Positions 54,127 to 61,395 of a DNA stretch of 64,000 nucleotides are shown piece by piece. The stretch spans positions 496,001 to 560,000 of the forward strand of contig NZ_CP009285.1 of NCBI RefSeq assembly GCF_000758665.1. The letters run 5' to 3'. This DNA is from Paenibacillus borealis. GTDB lineage: Bacteria > Bacillota > Bacilli > Paenibacillales > Paenibacillaceae. The position numbers and the translations under genes are program-made. Each line of letters opens with the position of its first letter. Within the stretch, counting starts at the first letter, position 1. A model generated the notes under the pieces. It saw only the letters and a list, made by a program, of their open reading frames with translations. It was not told where the DNA came from and did no database searches.

Positions 54127-54165
54127 CCTGAAAACTATGTAAACTTAATGTTAATAGAATGTAAA
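54127..54165 (-). promoter_or_regulatory. PHO box (PhoP-binding direct repeats)
   Basis: Read on the minus strand: TTTACA-N5-TTAACA-N5-TTTACA-N5-TTCAGG. Three units fit the consensus TT(A/C/T)ACA and the fourth is weak; the spacing is exactly 11 bp per unit, as in the B. subtilis Pho regulon. A TATTCA element lies about 11 bases further on as a likely -10. The site is upstream of the nuclease/5'-nucleotidase gene. Confidence 0.85.
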
Positions 54166-54179
54166 GTCTAAAAGAGAAT

Positions 54180-54223
54180 AGAAACGGCCTCGCTGCCCAT
54201 TGAAGGACGGCGAGGCCGTTTCT
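54180..54223 (-). terminator. Intrinsic terminator of serS
   Basis: AGAAACGGCCTCGC and GCGAGGCCGTTTCT form a perfect 14-bp stem. On the minus strand it lies directly after the serS stop codon. Confidence 0.9.
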
Positions 54224-54231
54224 GTTTATTT

Positions 54232-55509
54232 CTATAACATCAGCTTTTCTGCGCCGCCCATATAAGGCCGCAGCGCCTGCGGGATATAGACCGATCCGTC
54301 TTCCTGCTGGTGATTCTCCAGCAGCGGAATCAGAATGCGCGGCGTGGCAACCGCCGTGTTGTTCAGGGTATGGCAGTACTGCAGCCGCCCGTCTTCATCA
54401 CGGTAGCGGATGCCTGAGCGGCGGGCCTGGAAGTCGAGCAGATTCGAAGCCGAATGGGTCTCCCCATAAGCATCTCTGCTGGGCATCCAGGTCTCGATGT
54501 CATATTGCTTATGTGTCTTCATCGCCATGTCGCCGCTGCAGACGGCCACTACCCGGTAAGGCAGCTCCAACAGCTGGAGAATATGCTCGGCATTGCCGAG
54601 AATCTCCTGCAGCATCTGCTCCGACTCCCCCGCATCGTTCCGGCACATCACCACCTGTTCGATCTTCGAGAACTGGTGTACACGGTACAGCCCGCGTACA
54701 TCGCGGCCTGCCGAGCCTACCTCGCGGCGGAAGCAGGCCGACATTCCGGCCAGCCGCAGCGGCGCTTCGAGATCGAGGATCTCATCGCTGTACAGCGAGA
54801 CCAGCGATACCTCCGAGGTGCCGGCCAGCCAGCGCTTCTCTCCCGTCAGCTCATAGGTCTGATCCATGCCGCCAGGGAAGAACCCGGTCCGCTCCAGCGC
54901 TTCCGGCCGGACGATTACCGGCACATCCATCACGGTGAAGCCGCGCTGCATCAGTACATCCAGCGCCAGCCGCTGCACAGCCAGATGCAGGAGCAGCCCG
55001 GCCCCCTTCAGCACGTAGCTGCGGGGTCCGCCGGCTTTGACGCCGCGCGGAATGTCGAGGATGCCGTGCAGCTCTCCGAGCTCGACGTGGTCGCGCGCAC
55101 TGAAGCCGAATACCGGCGGCGATCCATGCCGCCGCAGCTCCACATTCGCGCTGTCGTCCGGCCCGATCGGCGTATCCGCCGATATGGGATTCGGCGCGAG
55201 CAGCAGCAGCTCGCCGCAGCGGCGCTCCGCTTCAAGGAGCCCTGCCTCCAGCGTGGTCAGCTGGCCGTTGATCTCCCGCACCTGCTCCTTGGCCTGTTCT
55301 CCGCCTGCAGCGTCGCCCTGGCGCAGCAGGCGCTCGACTTCTTTGGTCAGCGCATTGCGCTCTGCCCGGCGCTGCTCCGTTTCCCGGCGGGCCTGCCGCC
55401 GCCGGTCATCCCACTCCAGCAGCTCCGTAAGCGGGAACGCTACCTTTTTCCACTCCGCCGTCTTCCGTACAATATCCTCGTTCTCCCTGATCCAGTTCAT
55501 GTCCAGCAT
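54232..55509 (-). CDS. serS: Seryl-tRNA synthetase
   Basis: 425 residues, normal for a bacterial enzyme. It charges tRNA-Ser in the cytoplasm. The N-terminal long coiled-coil arm that touches the tRNA spans about residues 30-100 (RRRQARRETEQRRAERNALT). The class II core shows motif 2 (GMSACFRREVGSAGRDVRGL, then YRVHQFSKIEQ) and motif 3 (NNTAVATPRILIPLLENHQ). The ATG at 55509 has AAAAAGGAG about 10 bases upstream; the open frame extends further into the T-box leader, which is not coding. A T-box riboswitch precedes it, so it is expected to rise when tRNA-Ser is uncharged. Confidence 0.95.
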   Translation of the reverse strand: MLDMNWIRENEDIVRKTAEWKKVAFPLTELLEWDDRRRQARRETEQRRAERNALTKEVERLLRQGDAAGGEQAKEQVREINGQLTTLEAGLLEAERRCGELLLLAPNPISADTPIGPDDSANVELRRHGSPPVFGFSARDHVELGELHGILDIPRGVKAGGPRSYVLKGAGLLLHLAVQRLALDVLMQRGFTVMDVPVIVRPEALERTGFFPGGMDQTYELTGEKRWLAGTSEVSLVSLYSDEILDLEAPLRLAGMSACFRREVGSAGRDVRGLYRVHQFSKIEQVVMCRNDAGESEQMLQEILGNAEHILQLLELPYRVVAVCSGDMAMKTHKQYDIETWMPSRDAYGETHSASNLLDFQARRSGIRYRDEDGRLQYCHTLNNTAVATPRILIPLLENHQQEDGSVYIPQALRPYMGGAEKLML

Positions 55510-55544
55510 GCCGCATCCGCTCCTTTTTGTGTTTAAAAAAATAC

Positions 55545-55763
55545 AAAAAACGCCCTCATCCATGGGACGAGGAGCGCCAGCTCGCGGTGCCACCCAGGTT
55601 GACCCCATTCCGGTAAAACAGCTGTATAGCGCGGAATAAGGCCCTCTTTGGTCTTCGCGGTAACGGGCGAAACCCGGTAAACTTAGGGAACAGGGGAACT
55701 GCTCCGGTCGCAGACGCCTCGCGGTTGGATGCCGGTCATTGGCCTGGTCGGGATATAGGTTTG
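55545..55763 (-). ncRNA. T-box riboswitch before serS
   Basis: The T-box core GGGTGGCACCGCG is at 55583-55595 on the minus strand. It is followed by a terminator hairpin (GCGCTCCTCGTCC/GGATGAGGGCG) and TTTTTT at 55545-55550. A long stem I region lies upstream. The specifier codon is uncertain; an AGC (Ser) followed by A in GGAGCAGTTCC is a candidate. A T-box before serS fits known family practice: uncharged tRNA-Ser would favour the antiterminator. Confidence 0.88.
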
Positions 55764-55769
55764 CCGTTT

Positions 55770-55798
55770 ATTATAACCATAGAAGGACCGGGATGCAA
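55770..55798 (-). promoter_or_regulatory. Promoter of the serS T-box transcript
   Basis: On the minus strand TTGCAT (55798-55793), a 17-bp spacer, and TATAAT (55775-55770). Confidence 0.7.
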
Positions 55799-55811
55799 GC
55801 GCAATTGAGGT

Positions 55812-55841
55812 TTGACAATATTCCCTGTACTCTGCTAGGAT
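55812..55841 (+). promoter_or_regulatory. Promoter of the FMN reductase gene
   Basis: TTGACA (55812-55817) with an 18-bp spacer and TAGGAT (55836-55841). It is divergent from the serS promoter, with about 13 bp between the two -35 boxes. Confidence 0.6.
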
Positions 55842-55918
55842 TATTACTAATTTAAAGTATTTGTGTCCGGCACAGCAGCCCGGCATATCTTATAAAAGCG
55901 GACGGAAGAGGTGCGGAA

Positions 55919-56473
55919 GTGGCTAAAATAGTGGTAATTAACGGTACGCCATCCCTGGTATCACGGATCAATGCCGTGATTGAATATGCTGAAGAGGATC
56001 TGCGGGAACGCGGGTTTGAAGTGGAACGGATTAATGTAGCGGAGCTTCCGGCGGAGGATCTGATTCATACCAAGTTTGAGAGCGAAGCCATCGTCAAAGC
56101 GAATGGCCTGGTGGCTGAAGCGGACGCGGTGATTGTCGTCAGTCCGGTGTACAAAGCTTCCTATACGGGAGTGCTGAAGACCTTCCTGGACCTGGTTCCG
56201 CAAAAAGGGCTGGCCGGCAAAATCGTGCTGCCGCTCTTCATGGGCGGCAGCCTCGCGCATCTGCTCGCGATTGACTACGCGCTGAAGCCGGTGCTGTCTG
56301 TGCTGGGCGCCCGGCACATTCTTGGCGGTGTCTATGCGGTTGACTCGCAGGCTGTGCGCAACGACCAGGGTGTCGTTGAGCTGGCCGAGGAGCTGAAGCT
56401 GCGGCTGAACAGCGTGCTGGAAGAGCTGGCGGACGAGACAGCACATAAGGCGGGACGTAAGGCGGGAGAATAG
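55919..56473 (+). CDS. NADPH-dependent FMN reductase (SsuE-like)
   Basis: 184 residues. A flavodoxin-like fold with the phosphate-binding loop in VVINGTPSLVSRINAV, the segment VIVVSPVYKASYTGVLKTFL, and the flavin loop PLFMGGSLAHLLAIDY. SsuE enzymes supply reduced FMN to sulfonate monooxygenases; no such genes are nearby, so the partner is not known. It starts with GTG, preceded by AAGAGGTG, and stands alone before a strong terminator. Confidence 0.88.
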   Translation: MAKIVVINGTPSLVSRINAVIEYAEEDLRERGFEVERINVAELPAEDLIHTKFESEAIVKANGLVAEADAVIVVSPVYKASYTGVLKTFLDLVPQKGLAGKIVLPLFMGGSLAHLLAIDYALKPVLSVLGARHILGGVYAVDSQAVRNDQGVVELAEELKLRLNSVLEELADETAHKAGRKAGE

Positions 56474-56502
56474 GCGTACGATATTACCCTCCTGAGGAAC
56501 AT

Positions 56503-56547
56503 AAAAGGGCACTAAACCACCGGAATGCGGTAGTTTAGTGCCCTTTT
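56503..56547. terminator. Bidirectional terminator between the FMN reductase and nrdG genes
   Basis: AAAAGGGCACTAAAC pairs perfectly with GTTTAGTGCCCTTTT, with ACC/GGT inside. The genes converge here. Confidence 0.92.
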
Positions 56548-56580
56548 TTAAATATAAGGAATTATATGTCTTAGGTAATT

Positions 56581-57108
56581 TTATACCCTCTGAAAGCTAA
56601 GTGCAGGCTCCCAGAGTACAATCTTGTCTCCGGTAAGACTCGCCGGAATATCTATAATCCGCTGGTTGCTGCTTCCCCGGTAGGGGAGAGTGGTGTCTTT
56701 GAGTTCCTCTACAAACCGTCCGTCAATGACCACCTGGCACAAGGCCAGCAGATTCCATTCCGGAGAACCGGGGGAAGCCGTCAGCTCCTCATACGTATAA
56801 CCGGTATAGATCCAGACCGGGAAGCCCGGCAGCTCGGCGCGGAGCTCATGGATGAAGTCCGCCGCTTCCTCTGCCGAGAAGAACGGATCCCCGCCAGCCA
56901 GAGTCAAGCCGTCCAGCAGCGGATTATCTGCTATCTCGGCGATAATCTCCTGCCTGCGCTCCGGAGTGAAGACCTCTCCGTAATTGAAGTTCCAGGTCTT
57001 CGGGTTGAAGCATCCGGGGCAGCGGTGGCGGCACCCGCTGAAGAAGAGGACCGCCCGCAATCCCTCTCCTTCATTGATTGACTCCGGATAATATCCGCAG
57101 ATGTTCAT
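56581..57108 (-). CDS. nrdG: Anaerobic ribonucleoside-triphosphate reductase activating protein
   Basis: 175 residues. A radical-SAM enzyme that places the glycyl radical on NrdD. The [4Fe-4S] cysteines are C26, C30 and C33 (CRHRCPGC, the CxxxCxxC form), followed by the glycine-rich GLTLAGGDPFF. It overlaps the end of nrdD by 4 bp (ATGA), so the two are coupled. Confidence 0.95.
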   Translation of the reverse strand: MNICGYYPESINEGEGLRAVLFFSGCRHRCPGCFNPKTWNFNYGEVFTPERRQEIIAEIADNPLLDGLTLAGGDPFFSAEEAADFIHELRAELPGFPVWIYTGYTYEELTASPGSPEWNLLALCQVVIDGRFVEELKDTTLPYRGSSNQRIIDIPASLTGDKIVLWEPALSFQRV

Positions 57109-59090
57109 AGATGCTTAACGCGGTCCCGTACTTCAGCTTGCTTGGCGGCGTTGAAGCGGGTCTGATAATCGCCGGTCAGATATCCGGTTACCCGGCGCAG
57201 CCGTCGGATATGCGTTGTATCTTCATGAGCACCGCAGGACGGGCAGTTCGTGCCGATCACACCTTCGTGGCCGCAGCCGGAGCAGCGGTCAATCGGGTGG
57301 TTAATGCTGAAATAGCTGATGTCCTGCTCCAGCGCGTATTTGATGATTTTGACGAATGCTGCCGGGTTGCTGCGGGCATTGCCGTTCAGCTCTACATAGG
57401 AGATCGCTCCGGCGTTGCAATATTCATGGAATGGAGCTTCCAGGCTGATCTTCTTGGCTGCGCTCAGGTCGTAATAGACCGGAATGTGGAATGAATTCGT
57501 ATAGTATTCACGGTCCGTTACACCCGGGATGGAACCGAGAACCTTGCGGTCTATCTTGGTGAACTTGCCGGAGAGACCTTCGGCAGGTGTTGCGAATAGA
57601 GTGATGTTCAGATCCAGCTCTTCGCTCTTGCGGTCGCAGTATTCACGCATGTGGCGGACAATAGCCACTGCCTTGGCATGGACCTCCATATCTTCGCCAT
57701 GGTGTTTGCCGTACATAGCCTTCATGCACTCCGCCATACCGATGAAACCAAGGGACAGGCTGCCGTGCTTCAGCAGTTCCCCTACGTTATCTTCCGGTGC
57801 AAGCTGCTCGCCGCCTTCCCATACCCCTTCACGCATCATGAAATCGGAGGCTTTGGCCTTCTGGGAAGCCTGGATGCGGAAACGGTGGAGCAGGCCGTCC
57901 AGTGCAACGTCCATATAATGATTAAGATCTTCGAAGAAGCCTTCCTCATCAGCGGCAAGGCGGCGGCCGGTTACTGTGCCGTAAGCCAGACCAAGACGTA
58001 CAAGGTTAAGCGTATTGAATGAAAGGTTGCCTTTGCCCGAGCAGTGATTGCGTCCGAAGCGGTCGCCCAGAACACGTGTCCGGCAGCCCATCGTAGCAAA
58101 TTCAGTATCCGGATCGGTCGGATCGTAGTACTGCATATTCAGCGGAGCATCCAGATTGGCGAAGTTCGGATACAGTCGGCGTGCAGAGCACTCTGCCGCT
58201 TTCAGGAACAGCTCATAGTTAGGATCACCAGGCTGCTGGTTGACACCCTGTTTGCACTTGAAGATCTGAATTGGGAACACTGGTGTTTCTCCGCTGCCAA
58301 GTCCGTTCATAGTAGCAGTTAAGAGGGAGCTGATCACGAGCTGGCCCTCCGGAGAGGTGCAGGTTCCGTAGTTGATGCTTGTGAAAGGAATCTGGCCGCC
58401 GGAGCGGCTGGACATGGTATTCAGGTTATGTACCATACTCTCCGCTGCCTGAAGCGTTTCAATTTCTGTCTCTTTCAGGGCGAAACGGAAGGCGCGCGGA
58501 TACTTCTCTTCCAGATCGCTGCGGGTCATAGTGATCTCACCGAGAGCTTCACCGTCCGTACCTTCTTCGAAGTATTCCATTCCCTTGCGGAACAGCTTGG
58601 CGAAGGATTTGGTGACATAAGGCGCCAGATCGTAATCCAGCTTATTGGCGGATACACCGCCGTACTGTGCGTTCTGCTGGGACTGGAAAATAATCGCCAC
58701 CAGCGACATAGCCGTCATAATCGAATTCGGAGGGCGGACGCTGCCGTTGCCGGTATTGAAGCCTTCGCGGAGAAGCCGTTCAAACGGAATGAAGATGCAG
58801 TTGGTTGTTCCAATGGCGTATTGATCCAGGTCGTGTACATATACGACATTATCTTCAATAGCCTGCACGAGCTGCGGCGGCATAGTGAAGTTGCGGGCAT
58901 ACCACTTGGAATATTCACTGCCGAATTTGCTCATTTTGCCGGAGAAGCTCTCCCCGTTCAAGTTGGCATTCTCGCGCAGCAGATCTAAATCCCGGCTGTC
59001 GATAATATCCTTGCCTAGATGAATCACTTCTTCCAGAAGAACCTCCTGTGCAGCTTGTCCCCCGTTATATCGTTTCTCCAGCAGCGTCAT
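57105..59090 (-). CDS. nrdD: Anaerobic (class III) ribonucleoside-triphosphate reductase
   Basis: About 661 residues. It reduces ribonucleotides to deoxyribonucleotides without oxygen. The C-terminal zinc site shows CSGCGHEG and CPSCGAHE, followed by the glycyl-radical segment RRVTGYLTGDYQTRFNAAK. The N terminus (MTLLEKRYNGGQ) leads straight into the reductase barrel, without the ATP-cone domain that many NrdD proteins have. The ATG at 59090 has GAGGAGAG upstream; the longer frame from 59144 has no such site. It forms an operon with nrdG. A cobalamin riboswitch, NrdR-like boxes and a DnaA-box-like array lie upstream. Confidence 0.94.
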   Translation of the reverse strand: MTLLEKRYNGGQAAQEVLLEEVIHLGKDIIDSRDLDLLRENANLNGESFSGKMSKFGSEYSKWYARNFTMPPQLVQAIEDNVVYVHDLDQYAIGTTNCIFIPFERLLREGFNTGNGSVRPPNSIMTAMSLVAIIFQSQQNAQYGGVSANKLDYDLAPYVTKSFAKLFRKGMEYFEEGTDGEALGEITMTRSDLEEKYPRAFRFALKETEIETLQAAESMVHNLNTMSSRSGGQIPFTSINYGTCTSPEGQLVISSLLTATMNGLGSGETPVFPIQIFKCKQGVNQQPGDPNYELFLKAAECSARRLYPNFANLDAPLNMQYYDPTDPDTEFATMGCRTRVLGDRFGRNHCSGKGNLSFNTLNLVRLGLAYGTVTGRRLAADEEGFFEDLNHYMDVALDGLLHRFRIQASQKAKASDFMMREGVWEGGEQLAPEDNVGELLKHGSLSLGFIGMAECMKAMYGKHHGEDMEVHAKAVAIVRHMREYCDRKSEELDLNITLFATPAEGLSGKFTKIDRKVLGSIPGVTDREYYTNSFHIPVYYDLSAAKKISLEAPFHEYCNAGAISYVELNGNARSNPAAFVKIIKYALEQDISYFSINHPIDRCSGCGHEGVIGTNCPSCGAHEDTTHIRRLRRVTGYLTGDYQTRFNAAKQAEVRDRVKHL

Positions 59091-59304
59091 TGTATAGCTC
59101 TCTCCTCTCAGTATCGTAAACCTGAAGCGTATGCTCCAGGACATCAGTAAAAAGGCATCTCCAGCCGGGAAGGCGGGAAATGCCCGAATGCGTAGTGCAA
59201 ATATCCGTAAAGCGGAAATTTGCCGGTGGTCTATGTGGAAGATACGAACGGGTGTGGATCTAGTCTATCGCTATGTATAACCCGTTCTTGTACATTCCGC
59301 AGAA

Positions 59305-59347
59305 GCCGATACCTGAGGACAATAATCTATCGTCCTCAGGTATCGGC
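59305..59347 (-). other. Perfect 16-bp hairpin between the cobalamin riboswitch and nrdD
   Basis: GCCGATACCTGAGGAC and its exact complement flank an 11-base loop. No T run follows on the minus strand, so it does not look like a simple intrinsic terminator. A second 8-bp pairing (GAACGGGT/ACCCGTTC) lies between it and nrdD. They may be part of the switch's expression platform or protect the mRNA. Confidence 0.75.
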
Positions 59348-59443
59348 AGCCTCTGGCCCGAATAACGGAAAGGCTAACTCTGCACTTGCAGGCCGCATGC
59401 GGACACCTCGCCTGTTCCTCGCAGGAGTCTAAGCGGTGCCACT

Positions 59444-59652
59444 GAAACAGGCAGGTCTCCTGGCTTCCGGCATGCCCTCCGGCGCCTTCCCGAGGGGCCT
59501 CGCAGTCCCTTAGTGGCTTCTTGTCGGAGGATGCTGCTCCAGAGGCTCTGGCGGGCCTGAAGCATCCGGTTACAGTGGCGGGACCACAGCGGATTTGCAC
59601 CGCGCTTCCCTATTAAGCTTCAACCCTAGTAAGAGGGTGAAACACCTGTTTC
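59444..59652 (-). ncRNA. Adenosylcobalamin (B12) riboswitch before nrdD
   Basis: On the minus strand it begins with the P1 arm GAAACAGG, contains AGGGAAGCGCGGTGCAAATC and CCGCCACTGTAA, and ends with the B12 box GAAGCCAGGAGACCTGCC and the P1 arm CCTGTTTC. These are the diagnostic conserved parts of the cobalamin riboswitch. The 3' arm GCCTGTT can pair instead with AACAGGC, at 59410-59416 just downstream, which suggests a switching mechanism. Confidence 0.93.
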
Positions 59653-59699
59653 TACTATATTTTGTTGTTGTTAAATAAAAGTAACTCAATATATTGTGT
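59652..59699 (-). promoter_or_regulatory. Two NrdR-like boxes upstream of the nrd operon
   Basis: ACTCAATATATTGTGT (59684-59699) closely matches the NrdR box, and CTACTATATTTTGTTG (59652-59667) matches at about 11 of 16 positions. Their centres are 32 bp apart (three helical turns), which is the usual arrangement of NrdR sites. The second overlaps a possible -10 (TATAGT on the minus strand). Confidence 0.65.
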
Positions 59700-59747
59700 T
59701 TGTAAACATTTTTTTGAGAATCCGCGCGGGGAGCGGGTTCCGCAGGT

Positions 59748-59789
59748 TTACTCACAGATGATCCACAGTTAGTCCACAGGTAATCCACA
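59748..59789 (+). repeat. Four DnaA-box-like 9-mers at 11-bp intervals
   Basis: TTACTCACA (59748), TGATCCACA (59759), TAGTCCACA (59770) and TAATCCACA (59781) each differ from TTATCCACA by one or two bases and are spaced exactly 11 bp apart. DnaA is known to act on ribonucleotide reductase genes in other bacteria. No other origin feature is seen. The stretch 59790-60031 shows nothing else recognisable. Confidence 0.65.
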
Positions 59790-60031
59790 ACTTTCCTGTA
59801 GATGCAGCCGTAAATGAGTCATAAATTGTCCCAAAAGATGCCACAAAGACTCCATAAATATAGTGCGCATGACCCTGTGAATCTATTCGGGGAAATCAGT
59901 AGCAGGATGAAGAGGAGTGAGAGGAAGAACCCCCGCCGATTTGTGGGAGTGCCGTTGAAGGGGTACAATTAAAAGGAGAGCAGGCGATGCTCATATATGC
60001 TATTAACGTATGCTTTGGGAGGGATTGAAAG

Positions 60032-60340
60032 ATGGCTATTGGCGAAGTAACCGTTATTCCGATCGGCACAGGCAGTACCAGTCTCAGCAGTTATGTAGCA
60101 GATATGCAGCGTGTGCTGCAGACGGTGGAGGGGATTACCTTCGAGCTTACTTCTATGGGTACGATTATCGAAGGGCCGGTTGCGCGGATACTCGCAGCGG
60201 TAGAAGCGCTGCATGAGTCACCTTTTGCGGCAGGGGCACAGCGGGTCTCCACCTCACTTAAGATTGATGACCGGCGTGACAAGCCTTCCACCAGCCGCAG
60301 TAAGCTGGAATCGGTGGAGCGCAAGCTGCAGGAAGAATAG
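60032..60340 (+). CDS. MTH1187/YqgV family thiamine-binding protein
   Basis: 102 residues. The family start EVTVIPIGTGSTSLSSYVAD and the part FELTSMGTIIEGPVARIL are typical of the MTH1187 (DUF77) family, which bind thiamine in structural studies. The C-terminal 25 residues are basic and probably coil. GGGAGG precedes the ATG. It is 69 bp ahead of the isomerase gene and may share its transcript. Confidence 0.88.
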   Translation: MAIGEVTVIPIGTGSTSLSSYVADMQRVLQTVEGITFELTSMGTIIEGPVARILAAVEALHESPFAAGAQRVSTSLKIDDRRDKPSTSRSKLESVERKLQEE

Positions 60341-60409
60341 CACCCGCTAATGGAAGATGTACATTTCCGGGTTCCAATCAGATTCAACCTATAAGGAGAG
60401 GATTCTATC

Positions 60410-61183
60410 ATGGCAGGAGCATCACAGCAGATAGGGATTCAAATGTATACGCTGCGTGACCAGACCGAACGCGATTTCCTGGGCACACTGGGCAAGGTTG
60501 CGGAAATGGGGTATCGGGCGGTGGAGTTTGCCGGTTATTTCGGCGTATCGGCTGGGGAGCTCCGCCGCACGCTGGATGGCCTGGGCCTTGCGGCGCCTTC
60601 AGCGCATGTGGGCCTGGATTTCAGCAGCCTGGACAATCTGGAGCGGGCATTATCCAGAGAAATAGAATATGCGGCAGAGCTTGGACTTCAATATATCATC
60701 ACGCCATCGGCACCGCTTCCCGAGAATCCCTCCATGGAGGATGTGACGGCAGTGATCCCATTCCTGGAGAAGGCTTCTGCGATGGTCCGGGCAGCGGGCA
60801 TGCAGTATGGCTACCACAATCATGCTTATGAGTTCGCGCAAGTAGAAGGCAAAGCGGTCATTGATATATGGCTGGAGCAGATTCCTGCAGAGCATATGCT
60901 CGCCGAGTTTGATCTGGGGTGGGTGCACAGGGGCGGAGCCCGGCCCGTTGACTATGTCTCGCGTTACGCCGGCCGTGTTCCGCTGGTCCACATTAAGGAT
61001 TTCGGCGCTGATAATGAAGAAACGGATCTCGGACAGGGGCAGGTTGATTTCGGGAGCGTCTTCGCGGCGGCAGAGGACAGCGGAATCCTGTACTACATTG
61101 TTGAGCAGGAGGTCTACGCCGTATCATCCCTTGCAAGCGCCAAGCTGGCACTAGACTATTTCCGCAGTTTGGGTATGAGTTGA
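60410..61183 (+). CDS. Sugar phosphate isomerase/epimerase family protein (TIM barrel)
   Basis: 257 residues. An AP-endonuclease-2/xylose-isomerase-like barrel. It starts QIGIQMYTLRDQTERDFLGT and has metal ligands seen as YHNHAYEF, EFDLGWVHRGG, VHIKDFG, and the final Glu in VEQEVY. Such enzymes isomerise or epimerise sugars or inositol derivatives; the substrate is not known. AAGGAGAGG precedes the ATG. A strong terminator follows. Confidence 0.88.
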   Translation: MAGASQQIGIQMYTLRDQTERDFLGTLGKVAEMGYRAVEFAGYFGVSAGELRRTLDGLGLAAPSAHVGLDFSSLDNLERALSREIEYAAELGLQYIITPSAPLPENPSMEDVTAVIPFLEKASAMVRAAGMQYGYHNHAYEFAQVEGKAVIDIWLEQIPAEHMLAEFDLGWVHRGGARPVDYVSRYAGRVPLVHIKDFGADNEETDLGQGQVDFGSVFAAAEDSGILYYIVEQEVYAVSSLASAKLALDYFRSLGMS

Positions 61184-61221
61184 AATTAGATTCTTTACGT
61201 ATGGCGCCGTTGATAGGTTGA

Positions 61222-61264
61222 GAGGCGCAGTTTTCCGGAAATCCGGAGACTGCGTCTTTTTTTT
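61222..61264 (+). terminator. Intrinsic terminator after the isomerase gene
   Basis: GGCGCAGT pairs with ACTGCGTC (one G-T pair), with CCGG/CCGG inside, followed by TTTTTTTT. Confidence 0.88.
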
Positions 61265-61395
61265 CGGTTTACGGCATTCCCCGTGATCCGACAGGATTCT
61301 CCATATTTTTTAGCGTGTCTGCAGGTGGACAGTCATGTATGATATTTATAAGCGGATGCAGAACAGCAAACCATATACAGAAAGAGGATGGGGCC

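Noticed and set aside
54232..55608. Longer seryl-tRNA synthetase start at 55608
   Set aside because: The extra 33 codons lie in the T-box terminator region and have no ribosome binding site; the ATG at 55509 has one.
59748..59789. Chromosomal or plasmid replication origin
   Set aside because: Only four imperfect DnaA-like boxes are present, without dnaA/dnaN, an initiator gene or a clear unwinding element.
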